Assembly (NCBI GenBank): GCA_020809705.1 | Contig: CP085826.1 | Location: 1,240,001-1,304,000 of the forward strand | Origin: Calonectria ilicicola | Lineage: Eukaryota; Ascomycota; Sordariomycetes; Hypocreales; Nectriaceae | Length of the DNA: 64,000 nt | Direction of reading: 5' to 3' | Shown here: positions 10,213 through 21,222 of the stretch, piece by piece | Layout of the letters: every line of letters begins with the position of its first letter | Numbering within the stretch: position 1 is the first letter of the stretch | Program-made: the position numbers and the translations under genes | The notes under the pieces: generated by a model | The model's input: the letters and a program-made list of their open reading frames with translations, nothing else | Told to the model about the DNA's origin: nothing | Database searches by the model: none

Positions 10213-11313
10213 ATGCGTCCCTCATTCTCTTCCATCCTGGCCGTTGCCGCCACTCTCCCCGCCGTCCTGGCTCACTACAACTTTGAGGCTCTCATTGTCA
10301 ACGGCAACATCACGGACCCTTACGAGTATGTCCGCCAGACGACCAACTCCAACTCTCCCATTGAGGATGTCACCTCGGACAACATGATCTGCAACCAGGG
10401 TGGTCTCGACTCTGACATCCGAGCCAAGACCAAGACTCACACTGTCGCCCCCGGTGACGAGGTTGGCTTCACTGTCAACGTCGAGATCGGTCACCCCGGC
10501 CCTCTCGCCGTCTACATGAGCAAGGCTCCTGACGGCACTGAGGCCTCTGACTACCTTGGTGGTGGTGACTGGTTCAAGGTCTACGAGCTTACCACTAGCT
10601 CCATCACCGATGCTGGTCTTCAGTGGGCCACCTACGTCAACAACCAGGGCATCCACAACTTCACCTTCACTCTGCCCGACAGCCTCGCCGCCGGAAACTA
10701 CCTCATGCGAGCCGAGCACATCGGTCTCCACGGTGCCAGCACCAAGGGCGGTGCTCAGTTCTACATTGGCTGTGCTCAGCTCACTGTTACTGGATCTGGC
10801 ACTGGCTCTCCCTCTCCCGTCGTCAACTTCCCAGGCGCCTACACCGGCGAAGAGCCCGGTATCCTCATCAACATCTACTACCCCGTCCCCACCAACTACA
10901 CTGCCCCCGGCCCCAAGACCTGGCCCAAGGCTTGTGAGGACCACACTGCCAACCTGGACGGACAGACCAGCGACGGTGACTGCACTGGCAGCGACTCTAG
11001 CTCTGACAGCAGCACCCCTGCTGCTGGCACTCCCACTGCTACCTCTACTCCTGTTGCTACCGCCGGCGGCGACAGCGGCAGCGGCAGCGGCAGCGCTACT
11101 ACTGCTACCACTGCCGTCACCCCCGCCGCTGTCACCTCGGCTGCTTCTGGCGGTGAGGCCACTGCTGTCCAATCTGAGGCCCCAGCTGCCACTTCCACCT
11201 CGAAGCCCAGCGCCTGCAAGGCCAAGCGCTCCAAGACGCGCCGAGCCGCTAAGCGGGACGCCGCTATCATTAAGAAGCGTGCCAACGCCGCCCTTCTGCC
11301 AGCAAGGATCTAG
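10213..11313 (+). CDS. Secreted AA9 lytic polysaccharide monooxygenase, 366 aa
   Basis: This is a copper enzyme that oxidatively cleaves cellulose or related glucans outside the cell. Residues 1-20 form a signal peptide; cleavage after A20 leaves H21 as the N-terminal copper-brace histidine. The second copper histidine is H94 in GHPGP. H173 in GLHGAS, Q182 and axial Y184 in AQFYIGC complete the active site. C60 and C187 are likely disulfide cysteines. The catalytic domain ends near residue 250 and is followed by a Ser/Thr/Ala-rich linker (about 255-325). The last 35 residues are strongly basic (KAKRSKTRRAAKR) rather than a CBM1 or an obvious GPI signal. The gene has no intron and strongly biased codons. 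No cluster partner is evident. Family assignment is firm; substrate is not known. Confidence 0.95.
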   Translation: MRPSFSSILAVAATLPAVLAHYNFEALIVNGNITDPYEYVRQTTNSNSPIEDVTSDNMICNQGGLDSDIRAKTKTHTVAPGDEVGFTVNVEIGHPGPLAVYMSKAPDGTEASDYLGGGDWFKVYELTTSSITDAGLQWATYVNNQGIHNFTFTLPDSLAAGNYLMRAEHIGLHGASTKGGAQFYIGCAQLTVTGSGTGSPSPVVNFPGAYTGEEPGILINIYYPVPTNYTAPGPKTWPKACEDHTANLDGQTSDGDCTGSDSSSDSSTPAAGTPTATSTPVATAGGDSGSGSGSATTATTAVTPAAVTSAASGGEATAVQSEAPAATSTSKPSACKAKRSKTRRAAKRDAAIIKKRANAALLPARI

Positions 11314-11847
11314 ATTCGGAAAATGTGTTGTAAAAGCGTTGTGTCGCAGGAACTACTTCCCGAAGGAAGGGATATGTCTTCTTCTCTGTAAATAGTGGAT
11401 ATCTTTGTAGATTACAATATTATCCTGGATATGACCACGAACTTTGGGTACTAGCTGTGATTGCAATTTAAATACGACGGTTCCTAGTTCTGCCAAATCT
11501 TGATAATAAATAACCATCACCTCACTGCAATGGTTAGTCTAGTTGCCGGCTGTAAAAGTGAACCCAAATCACTTAACTTAACCGGGCTCCGGGGTAGGTT
11601 GGTCTCTGTCATTACAGATATCGTAGGGTTACTACATTGCCCGTTTAATGATCCATTTGATGATGTTTATTGATCTGTGCTTGTGGCATTGGCCTTTCTG
11701 GGTACCAGTATTCCTTAACTATTCATTTATCTCGAAAATACCCTTGCATCCTATTAGTCTAAAATTCCTGCCACCCACTTTTTCTCACACTGACAAGACT
11801 TGTCCGACAATCAAGCTCCGACTTATGGGTAAATAAGATATGTTACA
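11314..11847. other. 3' flanks of two convergent genes
   Basis: About 530 bp between the AA9 stop and the 3' end of the DUF6594 gene. An AATAAA-type motif near 11504 fits a poly(A) signal for the AA9 transcript. Nothing else is recognisable. Confidence 0.4.
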
Positions 11848-12940
11848 TCAACATGGGCTACCACAGTTACCATTTTGGATCATACCATTATTCGCAGAAG
11901 TAAAAACCACCAACACAGCGGCATAACTATATCCTTCCATCAGTTAACTTCGATGATATCTGTCGCTCTTAACTTACCTTGCCCCAGTAGCTACGATCTC
12001 AATCGTTCGGGCTCTTGTGAAAGAAGATAAAATGGAAAGAAACAATCCAGTGGTAAGGATAATAGTCACCAGTCTACCTTTCGGGTTTGAGATGTTGTAT
12101 AAAATGATTACTGGTACTAACAAGATAACACTCGCGACCCAGGTGGTCAAGACCCGGCAAAATCTTCGCATATTTTCACTAAGAAAGAATATGTTTTCGT
12201 CATCTGTAATCGGAGAATCGCCCTTTGTAGAAAGCGACGGCATGTGCTGGTGTGCGAGTTAACATTCGACACGTTGCGGTTACACGCAAGATGCTTGCCT
12301 TTTGGAGAATGAACTTCAACCATGCCGCACCATCCTCAATTCTGGCTTCTATACGCGTAACAGCGTGGTCTTTGGCACCGGTGAAATTAAAATGGTCCCA
12401 ATACTTATCCAAGTACGCTGTCTCAGCTCGGGCAATGCTGCAATGGCCTTCAACCCAGTTTTTCAAGCTATCAATGTCTCGATGATCAGCCTCGGGAAAT
12501 GATAAAGCCCGGTGATTCTGCTCGATCATTTCATCTGTACACTCACTAGTCAATAAAAGAAATCGCCGAGTCTCACGTTCATTTTTACCGTACTCCCTGA
12601 GAGCTGTCTTCAATTTTTGCAATACGTCCTTCCTGGCCGTGTTGCGATCGACACGACTGCATCCAAGGTAAATGTCACAATTTTCGGCGACATCTATTTG
12701 ATCCAGATTCTCTTCCAGTGTTGTTATTTCATCTTGTTTGAGAAGTAACAAGCGCATCCGAGTTCGCGTAAAACGGCGAAAGTTTTGGAAAGCTGGGTGG
12801 GTTGCAAGCAAGGCTGCGTAACGGGGATACCCTGATCGGTAATACTCGACTGTGGGCGACACCTAAGCATGCGTGTTTCATAGTTGCAATATGCAGTTCT
12901 GACCTTTCTGACTAAAGTTTTGTATTGGCAATCCTGCCAT
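11848..12940 (-). CDS. DUF6594 membrane protein, about 4 exons
   Basis: This matches the fungal DUF6594 pattern: GYPRYAALLATHPAFQNFRRF near the N-terminus, a helical region with KQDEITTLEENLDQID, then a C-terminal hydrophobic hairpin (VLTTWVASVILLVPVIILY and VTIILTTGLFLSILSSFTRA). The best model starts at ATG 12940 (MAGLPIQNFSQK). It uses an intron ending before VEYYRSGYPRY, an intron near 12260-12200 whose exact ends are uncertain, and a third intron at 11977-11927 that restores YAAVLVVF before a stop at 11850-11848. The open frame alone begins at a GTG, so the upstream exon is required. The function of the family is unknown; members are often found in variable gene-rich regions and fused to signalling domains. 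No lesion was found. Confidence 0.75.
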
Positions 12941-13930
12941 TCCTGGTATGTGAGCCACTAGATTATTGAATATTCAATAGGCTTTTGAGGCCAACAAGGT
13001 GCTAGGATGAAATGATCTGGGAGTTGTTGCAAGGTAAAAGATGGTCACGTTTGTAAGAATGAAAAATGACAACGCCTATTCTATCAGAGGGTCACACCGA
13101 TTGGCGAAGGAAAAAAGACGAAGGGGTTGTAATGCAGGGCGGTAGGTCAGGTGGCCTAATTTCAATAAGCATGACAGCCTGTGAGACGAGGTTGCATCAT
13201 CGCAGGACCTCTTCACCAATCGTAGCGGAGTATTGCAAGCGCACAACTTTGCGCATACGCTGTCAGCATGCACTAGCCACGTATACCTCCATGAGTGAAG
13301 GTGCGCGAACCAACTTCATTTAGTTAACCAGCTCAGCCCCATCCCCAGAGCCTCACCTGTCTAATCATAAAGGGAAACGCTATTTATTGATCCCTTGCCT
13401 CGATCATCCAAAGCGCACTCCAAAGTACGAATTTTAACACAGGCTAAGTCTTCAACATGAGCAACACGGATTCTTCCACGTCTGAAACCATCAAAAACGT
13501 AACGATGCATTCTGAGATTTATCGGCTGCTCTAACTTGAGATAGGATCCAAACACGAAGGATGAGCAGGAAGTCGACGCCGGTGGACGCCCCCTGATTCT
13601 TACATACCAAAATGTAAAAAGAAAGGCACTATACTATTTAGAACCCTACTAATTCTTTGTTTGGCATAGGCTGGAAGATTTCGAGTCTATGATCAAGTAA
13701 TGTTAGCAGAGCCTGGCTTTCGAGGTTTGCAGGGACCTTTCCTGGTTGCCTCTACGCCTCAAGCAGGAAAATACACCCTTTCAAACCCTGATTTAACACC
13801 GTGGGGCAATGGAAAGATAGTAGATGATAGTCAACTTTCGCTTGCTTCATGAGGGAATATCTCCATTAACGGACAGTGGAAATCTTGTCTAATTTATCCA
13901 ACCCTCGGCTCTGAAATGCCTTTCGAAGAT
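12941..13930. other. Gene-free stretch
   Basis: About 1 kb upstream of the DUF6594 gene and beyond the truncated end of the next pseudogene. Short frames at 13066-13323 and 13361-13555 lack motifs. The missing C-terminal half of the neighbouring pseudokinase domain was looked for here and not found. Confidence 0.45.
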
Positions 13931-14802
13931 TTAATCCCTCTTCATCGTCCTGCATCCTTTTGTGCCCCTTGCGCGTAGGTCACTATCTGGGTGGCGATAG
14001 ACATTATCAGACAGGCTTTCAACCTGGCGTCCAACAGATGGGCTGATATTCGGTCTAGCAGAATCGACTCCATGAAGGAATGGGTGATTGTAGTCAATTT
14101 GACCCTTCCCTTCCCAAAAGAAATTAGATTGTGTCCGCTGATCCCCTAATGAACCCACCTAACAGAGTGCCATTTTCGGACAGCTTTAGCGATGTGGTAT
14201 GCTATTCTAAGTCGCTGCCCTAAAGACGGTCGACGATTCCCACCAACATTTTTGATGACTTGCTTCAAAGAGTGGTATTTGTACCTGTTTGAAGAAGATT
14301 TGTATTTTTTGAGAATTTCAAATTCCAACACGTATTGGGTTAGTTTATCCTGGCACCACAGTGAACATTTCAGTGAACGAAAATCTGGACTTTTTGAGGC
14401 GTTTAGAAGTTCAGCTAGAAGCGCTACACGACTCTCGACTTCGGGAATCAAGTCTAGATCAAAGTGTTCTCCATAGTTCCTGATTTCCTTCCACGCGGAT
14501 TCTTCGCTGGACTCAGGGACGTCTGATGCATCTTTCAACTCTTGCCCGGCTTTGTCATTTGTGCTGTGTATCGTTTGGTGCAGCCGAAGCTGTTGCGAGA
14601 TACCCAGTGATTCCGCAGTGGGGCCGCTAATAATTTGGGCCAACTTTGTTGTGTCAGCGAGTTCGGCAGACTCTAGAACTCCTTGTTCGACTAAACCAAC
14701 GACCTCAAAATTCCACAGTCGTATGTTATCTAAGAACTCATTTGCTTGTTTAGAAAGCCTTGGTGCATCCCTGGGTTCACTTGCCAGTACAGTATCAAAA
14801 CT
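13931..14802 (-). pseudogene. Decayed HeLo-like / kinase-like (prion-inhibition type) gene
   Basis: The remnant resembles fungal proteins with an N-terminal HeLo-like helical domain followed by a degenerate kinase-like domain, a class linked to programmed cell death and incompatibility. The first segment (14802-14149) has RLWNFEVVGLVEQGVLE and then LGQRLRIAYHIAKAVRKWH. The expected VHKGISSHNI-type motif reads VH-stop-GISGHNLISF, with TAG at 14148-14146. The frame then shifts near 14115, and GQIDYNHPFLHGVDSARP plus NVYRHPD follow in another frame before the sequence is lost at about 13931. The rest of the kinase-like domain is missing. The stop could come from CAG by one C-to-T change. No start codon or first exon was found upstream. 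Family placement rests on motif similarity only. Confidence 0.65.
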
Positions 14803-15429
14803 TTAACGTAATCATAGTAGGTGGGTTACCCAAGGCGCTGATTAATTGTTTCCTTAAGCACCTCATCAGTATTACCTTCCATGATTCAAATTTGGTGTGA
14901 GTTTAAATGCCTCAAGCTCAGTGGGTTAGGGCGCCTGGAAAAGGCGTCCAAGGCAATATGCGTCGTTTTGTTTTCATCGTGGTCATCCTGGTCCAGAACC
15001 TAGATTTGTCAGCCATGTGGCTTGAACAAAGGATGATGCTGCCGAAAATGCAACAATGATTGGCCTTTAAAAGTCCACGCACGCCTCCCAATATGCTGAC
15101 GTGTCATTGTAGTATCCGTATGCTACATTGGCATCCGAACACATGCCTGTACATTTGCGCAGACTCAATATTTGGGCTGTAAACAGACAATTTGGAGGGT
15201 CCCCAAACCGACCCCTACCAAAGATAACGCAGGCCTCGATGGTGTATCAAGTCATCATCCCCTTGCAGAGAAAAAATAGGCTCCTCCTACGTGCGTTATC
15301 TTTAGATAGGCACTGACTACAGCGACCCTACGCGTTCACTGCTGCTACATCATTGTGTTGATTTATGCTCATTGATGTTTCTTCACCTATTCAAACGCGA
15401 AAGGAAAATTAGAGGCACTCGTTCAATAA
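14803..15429. other. Intergenic stretch between two divergent pseudogenes
   Basis: About 630 bp with no recognisable gene. An ATG at 14882 (minus) opens a short frame of about 18 codons but cannot be spliced to the HeLo-like remnant with a normal intron length. Confidence 0.4.
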
Positions 15430-18400
15430 ATGCCTCCCAGCAGTATCAGTGTTTTCTCTAAAGCCAGTCCTTCATCGTCCAGCTACAGCAACATAGTCGG
15501 TACAAGCCCCCCGCCGACTCTCAACACATGGCTCCTTTATTCAAGAGAGGCTTAAATTCATTAGTTCTGTTTCTACCCAGAACTTTTCTCTTGCAATGAG
15601 AAGCTGATTGAGAGCATTCGCTCATCTGGGTTACCTGGTCCTAAGCCAATCATTCGATCAAAACTTATTGGACAGGGTGCACAGTTTGCTGTCTATCGTG
15701 CGGCTATATTTGATCATCCTCCTGGAGGTACGATTCATTGGGATGTTACTATAAAGCAATCAAAGCTTGACAACATACTACATGTCAAATTCAAACTTTT
15801 CGATTCTCAGGTGCAGAAGCATCTTGAAAACATTGCGTTAGAGATACTTGCATTGACCACTGCATCACTTCACAATCATCCCAATGCCGTCACACTGGTT
15901 GTCTGGTCAACTGAGAGGTCAAAATTTCCCTCTCCGTTAATGCTTGTTATGGAACTTGTATCACAAGATCTTGGGCAGTTCTTGCAAACGGAGGACTCAG
16001 CGGGGTCGTCGGCAACAAAGTACATTCTTTGCATACATGCTGCTACTGGCCTTGATGAGCTACATAGATGATATATTACACGGTGATCTGAAACCCGGGA
16101 ATATTCTTATACCCCAAGAATACGGGAGATTCGTGGCCAAGCTGGCTGATTTTGGCTTGTCGGTCGATACCGTTAGGGCCGAAACGCAGAAAGTGTCCCT
16201 CGGAGGCACTGACGAATGGCGAGCTCCAGAGGTAATAAATGGATACGCTATTTACGCAAATAATGCCAAGGGAACCGATACTTGCTCCTATGGCCTCCTC
16301 GTCTAGAGTGCTACCTTGCACTATGGAAAGATTCCATCTCGTGATCCGGAGGTGCAAAGGCAGCCCCTCGCCAGGCAGGATATGGAACAAAATAAAAGTC
16401 GTATTAGATCAAAACACTATGAAGTTCTAAACAAGGTTTTTCAATACTCTGTTAAAGAAGAGCCTTCAAATCGTCCAGGGACACTGATGTGTCTATTTCC
16501 TGATAACATCAAATTGGAGAAAGAAGTCTTTATGTCACTTGCTCAAACCTTACCCCCCATAGCTACGAATGATACCACAGAGGAAACCTATCCCCTCGAC
16601 TTGAGGGATAAATATGATCCATTCAGGCGAATCAAACTGGAAGATTGGGAGCTCGCACCTTTCTCCGACTAATACGCAGTTGACTTATTCTCAACTTTCA
16701 GGGATGGCTCGATGAACATAAACCAGAAAACTCTGTTTGTCCTATTTCTACGCGTTACCACGCCCATTAGGATGGCCACAGTCTCTGATAGCGACATGCA
16801 TGTTGGACCTTTTGAAAGAAATTGTCCGGCATGGATTCAGTCCTGCACAGGAGATCGTATCTGTCATGGCTCGTTTTTTTTTAATTAAATCCACCCGATA
16901 TTGCTACAAGTGATTTATCAGATTGGTCGAAATCTGCAGTAGCCAACGGAAGCGTTGTGGGAAAGCGTAAACTCATAGTTCTTGACCAAACCATAGCACT
17001 CGAGAGTGCTGCGAAATTACGGTATCAGAAGGTTATAAGCTACATTATTCACTCGCTCCACTACAATCAGATGTAAAACTTCCTTTAGATCCCCAAAATT
17101 ACAATTAGACATCATTACATCAGATAGCTGCTTTCGGAACTGTTGAGAAACCAAAGGCAAATCTTGAAAAGTCCGAACCTGGAGATCAAGACCCCTTCAC
17201 GATACATGGAGAGACCCCCTTATTTCTAGCTTGCGTAAGAGGGTCTTGAGAGATAACAAAAGAGCTTTTGGATCGTTGGGCTAATCCTAAGATCCTTTCC
17301 ACGGCGTTCCGAGTCACTTGCTTGCATTGGTTATTTGCCTTTGAAGAGAAAATTCAAGGCGAGGTCTGTTCTGCCGTAATTTCCAATGAAGCGGATATGA
17401 CGACATGCACAACGCTTGAATTCCGCTTTCTCCATTACCCCTTCTGCTTGCCCGCTGGAAGCCCTTTGCACTGGGCAGTAGCTACATCTAGCTTAACAGC
17501 TATCAAGTGCCTTTTCAAGAATGGTGCGAACAGTCTTGTTCGCAATGGCTGTGACCCTTACACATTTGATGCAAGAGTAAGATATCTGAATAAATTTGGA
17601 GGTCACAATACGGAGGCATATTCGATTCCAGAATTTGAGACTATGGGATTATCCCCGCTGGATCTGAGTGCCATACACTATGATCCCCTCCTGTTTCAAC
17701 TTCATGCTTCCGACAAAGAATGCAAAATAGATATCAGCAATGTGGACGAGGAGTGATTTGGTGTTCTTCATCGGATGAGCTCAGATGGTCTTTTCAGAAC
17801 TCACTTATGCAACACATTCTCAGCTGCACCATTTCGCAACACTAAACCATCGGAAGCACGTGAACGGATCCAAGCTATAGTTGGATCTGTAAAGCAGCTA
17901 GGTGGAAACCTTGACCTTCTCACTACGACAACGACATCAAAATCTCAGGGTAACCGGCCTAGTGATATTCAAAATTACACTCCATTGATGTTAGCAGTCA
18001 TGTGCAGAGATGTTGATCTCGTTGAGGCGTTGCTAATCCATGGTGCTGATCCCAACTTCAAAAATGAGACTGGAGAGACGGCTCTCATGTGTCGACCTCA
18101 TACCGAGAAAACGACCGATAGAGATTCTTTGAAATGCGCTGAATTTCTTGTCCTCTACGGCGCAGACGTCAACCATAGATCAAAGTCTGGGAGAACGGCA
18201 ATTTTGAGAGCCAGCTATCGCCTGTGGCCAAGCGTAGTTGGTTTTCTCTTTTCAAAAGGGGCGGATATTGAGAAGTGTGATGTGAATCCAAAATCTACCA
18301 CTGTGGGGTATAACATCTGGCCACTACTTGCATGGTCTGAGGGCCCCAATACAGATGCAATGGACAAGGTCATTGCCGAACTACTGGAGAAACACATCCT

Positions 18401-18797
18401 TTCATTGTCGGACGCCGATAGGATCAAAATATTCATTGAAAATTCTGACCCGAATGGGGTTACAATGCTACATCAGTTTACCAAGCACAGCATGCCTCAC
18501 TGTGTTGGTACATCACTGCGCCACGGCGCAGATCCAAACAAGCCGTACAAATCATATTCCACATTTACCGAAGGGGAAAAGCTCATGAGAACTGAACATC
18601 TTTATACCGCCCTGGATGTGTCCATAGATAATCTTGGAAAAAGAAAGATGAATCGGGAGCGTTTCAAGCAGGATTATACCTTGCTGGAGTATGAAAGTTT
18701 ATGCGACAAGGATGGCGAGTGTAGAAAAGCCTTGGAAGATGCAGGCGGAACTCAGTTGAGATTAGTATCCAAAGTGACAGAGGTGGAGCAAAAGTAA
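15430..18797 (+). pseudogene. Decayed protein kinase-ankyrin repeat gene
   Basis: The original protein had an N-terminal kinase domain and C-terminal ankyrin repeats. ATG 15430 and an intron (GTACAAGC...CTACCCAG) lead to KLIGQGAQFAVYRA, a glycine-rich loop. Later come HGDLKPGNIL (catalytic loop), LADFGLSVD and GGTDEWRAPEV. Ankyrin units include TPLMLAVMCRDVDLVEALL and GADPNFKNETGETAL, plus SPLHWAVATSS. Lesions: a frameshift at about 16066-16072 where LHR meets DILHGD; TAG at 16304-16306 replacing the Trp expected in YSYGLLVW; TAG at 17106-17108; TGA at 17247-17249 inside an ankyrin unit; TGA at 17754-17756. The three late stops all lie in one frame with the ankyrin coding, so sequencing slips do not explain them. 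The stretch 16675-17040 is too degraded to read. Such proteins are thought to act in fungal signalling or recognition. Confidence 0.75.
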
Positions 18798-19307
18798 GGA
18801 GTCTGGTACGCTCACTGAGTTCTTTTGAACCAACTACGCTATGAATATCATGGCCTAAAGTTTTAGAGCCTAGGAACAATGTAAAAGGTGACGCTAAGTG
18901 AAGTAATCACGGGGCGTCTAATCAAGCCACGTTAAACCGCACTAGCACAGTCTAGTCGCAATCGGGTTATCCAAAAGTCTCCGGATTACTGCTCGTCTTA
19001 CGCGCTGACGACGTGGCCCATGGTAACGTCGATAATAACTCAGCCAAGACTCAAACCTGCAGCTATTCTGCATTGTTGTGTAAAGGCTAACAATCTTAAT
19101 CCAACTTGTTCGCCTAGTGGCTATTATTGATTGCGCACACCACACCATCCACTACCACAAAGCGCACAACCAGCTGCCAAGACGCCGTGGCGCAAAGCTG
19201 AGCAAACAGGCAGCACAATTTTTCCAGCTTTATCTGGCACCCTCGCCCAAATTTCTGTGCCAGGCCTTTGATCATAAATTTCCCATCTTGCGTGTCTTAA
19301 TCACACG
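18798..19307 (+). promoter_or_regulatory. Upstream region of the monooxygenase gene
   Basis: About 510 bp between the kinase-ankyrin pseudogene and the start of the monooxygenase. Overlapping short frames at 18664-19488 carry no motifs. It presumably holds the promoter; no specific element is recognised. Confidence 0.4.
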
Positions 19308-21222
19308 ATGGAGTCGGTTCAGGCGGTCAGAATGGATACGGCAGACACCCACGTTGCCGTCATCGGCGCTGGTAAGACTTGGCCGAGCACGACAAGATGC
19401 GACGCAGGATGCTGACAGGGTCAGGGCCCGCTGGCTTGGCAGCAATCAAAATCATGAAAGAAGAAGGATTTCAAGTGACGGGTTTTGAGCGACGCCCGGA
19501 CGTCGGCGGCTTATGGGCCTACTCGGAGAACCCTGAGTACACCTCTGCCACGCAGAGCACCAAGGCGCAGCTGAGCAAGTTCTCTGTAGGTACCAAGCTG
19601 TCGCACACCAAATATTGAATTGCTAACATGATTAAAGATGTCATTCACGGATTTTCCAGTGCCTGACGGTAATACCACCGAGCCTTAAACAAGGACTGAC
19701 CCAGAGCTGACACTAACACACCTAGACTTTCCTCTCCATCTAGACTCGGGCCATTTTGCAAAATACTACCAAAACTACGCAGAAAATTTTGACCTCTTGG
19801 ATGATATCGTTTTCAACGCAGCCGTTACTTCGATAGACAGAACTGAAGACAACACAAAGTGGGCTCTAACCATAGCAGGGGAGGAGTCGCCTCGGGCATT
19901 CGACAAGGTCATCTTAGCTACTGGCTCAGAAGTCACGCCTAGCGTTCCGAAGATTGAAGGGATCGAACTATTCAAGGGCGAGTTTCTTCATGGTCAAGCC
20001 TACAAGAAGTACAGCCCCCAGAACGATGTCGTCCATGTAATCGCGTACTGACTTTGATCGACAGACCTAAACCTTTTGCAGGGAAAAATGTCATCGTCTT
20101 GGGCGCAGGCAATACTGCAGCCGATACGGCAGTAGTAAGTTTCTCGATTCCATTTATATGATTACAGAAAATTTCCATCAAGCGCACTTGTCTTAGTAGT
20201 GTCTAACTGTTTCTTAGGACTTGGGCCCTCACGCATCAAAAGTATACTGGTCTCACCGGCGCAGCGCGTTAGTTATGCCACGACTCGTCAAAGGCCAACG
20301 TTTTGATGCTTTTGCGGCATGGAAAAAGACGCGCATTTCCTTTTGGGTTGCTAACAAGATGCCCTCAGTTCACCTGTGGATGATGGACAAGTTCTTCTCA
20401 TGGATTGCTAAAACCACATGGGGCAAGCTTGATCCGCAATGGGGGCTCGATGCACACTCAGGCTCATTCGCCACCAACATCTCCGGCCTTGTGATCAACG
20501 ACGACATAATTCCCGCTCTCCGGGACGGAAGCATCTCCTCGAGCGTAGGAGTGCGCAAAGTAGTCGGCCCTCATTCAGTTGAAATGGACGACGGCACAGT
20601 GCTCGAAGATATTGATGCCATCATTGCATGCACGGGATACCACAACACTCTCCAGGCACTCGACGGAATCATCAGCTACTCGCGCCCACACCCCAAAGTT
20701 CGCCCGATCCCTGACCTGTACCAGGGCATCTTCCCGCTTAATCACACGGATTCACTAGCCTGCCTCAACTATGTCGTCATCATGGACACTGCGGCTACCA
20801 TGCGAGAACTATGCTCAATGGCCATTGCGCAGGTCTGGACCGGAAAGTCACAGCTCCCATCGCATGCAGAAATGGAGGCCCATGTGCAAAAGAGTCATGC
20901 TTGGTACACCAAACAGGTACTTAAGAGCCCCGTGCCGGTGTACGAGGGCATGAGAGAGCCTCACGAGTGGCTTACTTTTATCCACGAGACAGCTGGGACG
21001 GGCATGGACGAATACCTTGCATGGACTTGGAAGGGCATCCGATTCTTCTTGAGCGAGCCAAGGCTCTGCCACAAGATGATGTGGGGAGTGAACACGCCTT
21101 TTCTCTATCGGGTTTTTGAAACTGGCAAGCGAAAGACCTGGAGCGGAGCTCGCGAGGCGATTGAGCACATCAATTACCTGAGTGACGTCGATCTTGGCTA
21201 TGTCAAGCCAAAGAGCGATTAG
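19308..21222 (+). CDS. Flavin-containing monooxygenase, 6 exons, 537 aa
   Basis: This is a class B flavoprotein monooxygenase that uses FAD and NADPH to oxygenate nitrogen, sulfur or carbonyl groups in small molecules. Exons are 19308-19371, 19425-19585, 19638-19668, 19726-20008, 20065-20134 and 20218-21222, totalling 1614 nt. The joined protein has the FAD motif GAGPAG at 20-25, the FMO signature FxGxxxHxxxY at 168-178 (FKGEFLHGQAY), and the NADPH motif GAGNTA at 193-198. It also has IACTGYH in the C-terminal half, as in FMOs. The fourth intron carries TACTGAC before its acceptor, and using GTACAG at 20009 restores KKPKPFAGKNVIVLG. The protein lacks a signal peptide and obvious membrane anchor. 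The substrate is unknown. It sits alone between a pseudogene and a long gene-free stretch, so no pathway is suggested. Confidence 0.92.

Noticed and set aside
10222..11172. A 316-aa open frame antisense to the AA9 gene
   Set aside because: It mirrors the third-position GC bias of the AA9 coding strand, has low-complexity Ser/Gly/Val content and no domain. It is a shadow.
10556..11395. A 279-aa Pro/Ser/Leu-rich frame overlapping the AA9 gene
   Set aside because: Another frame of the same codon-biased gene; repetitive composition only.
20030..20083. Intron ending at TTTTGCAG before GGAAAAATGTC in the monooxygenase
   Set aside because: It gives the wrong phase and deletes the conserved KPFAGKN stretch. 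The GTACAG...GACAG intron fits phase and carries a branch point.
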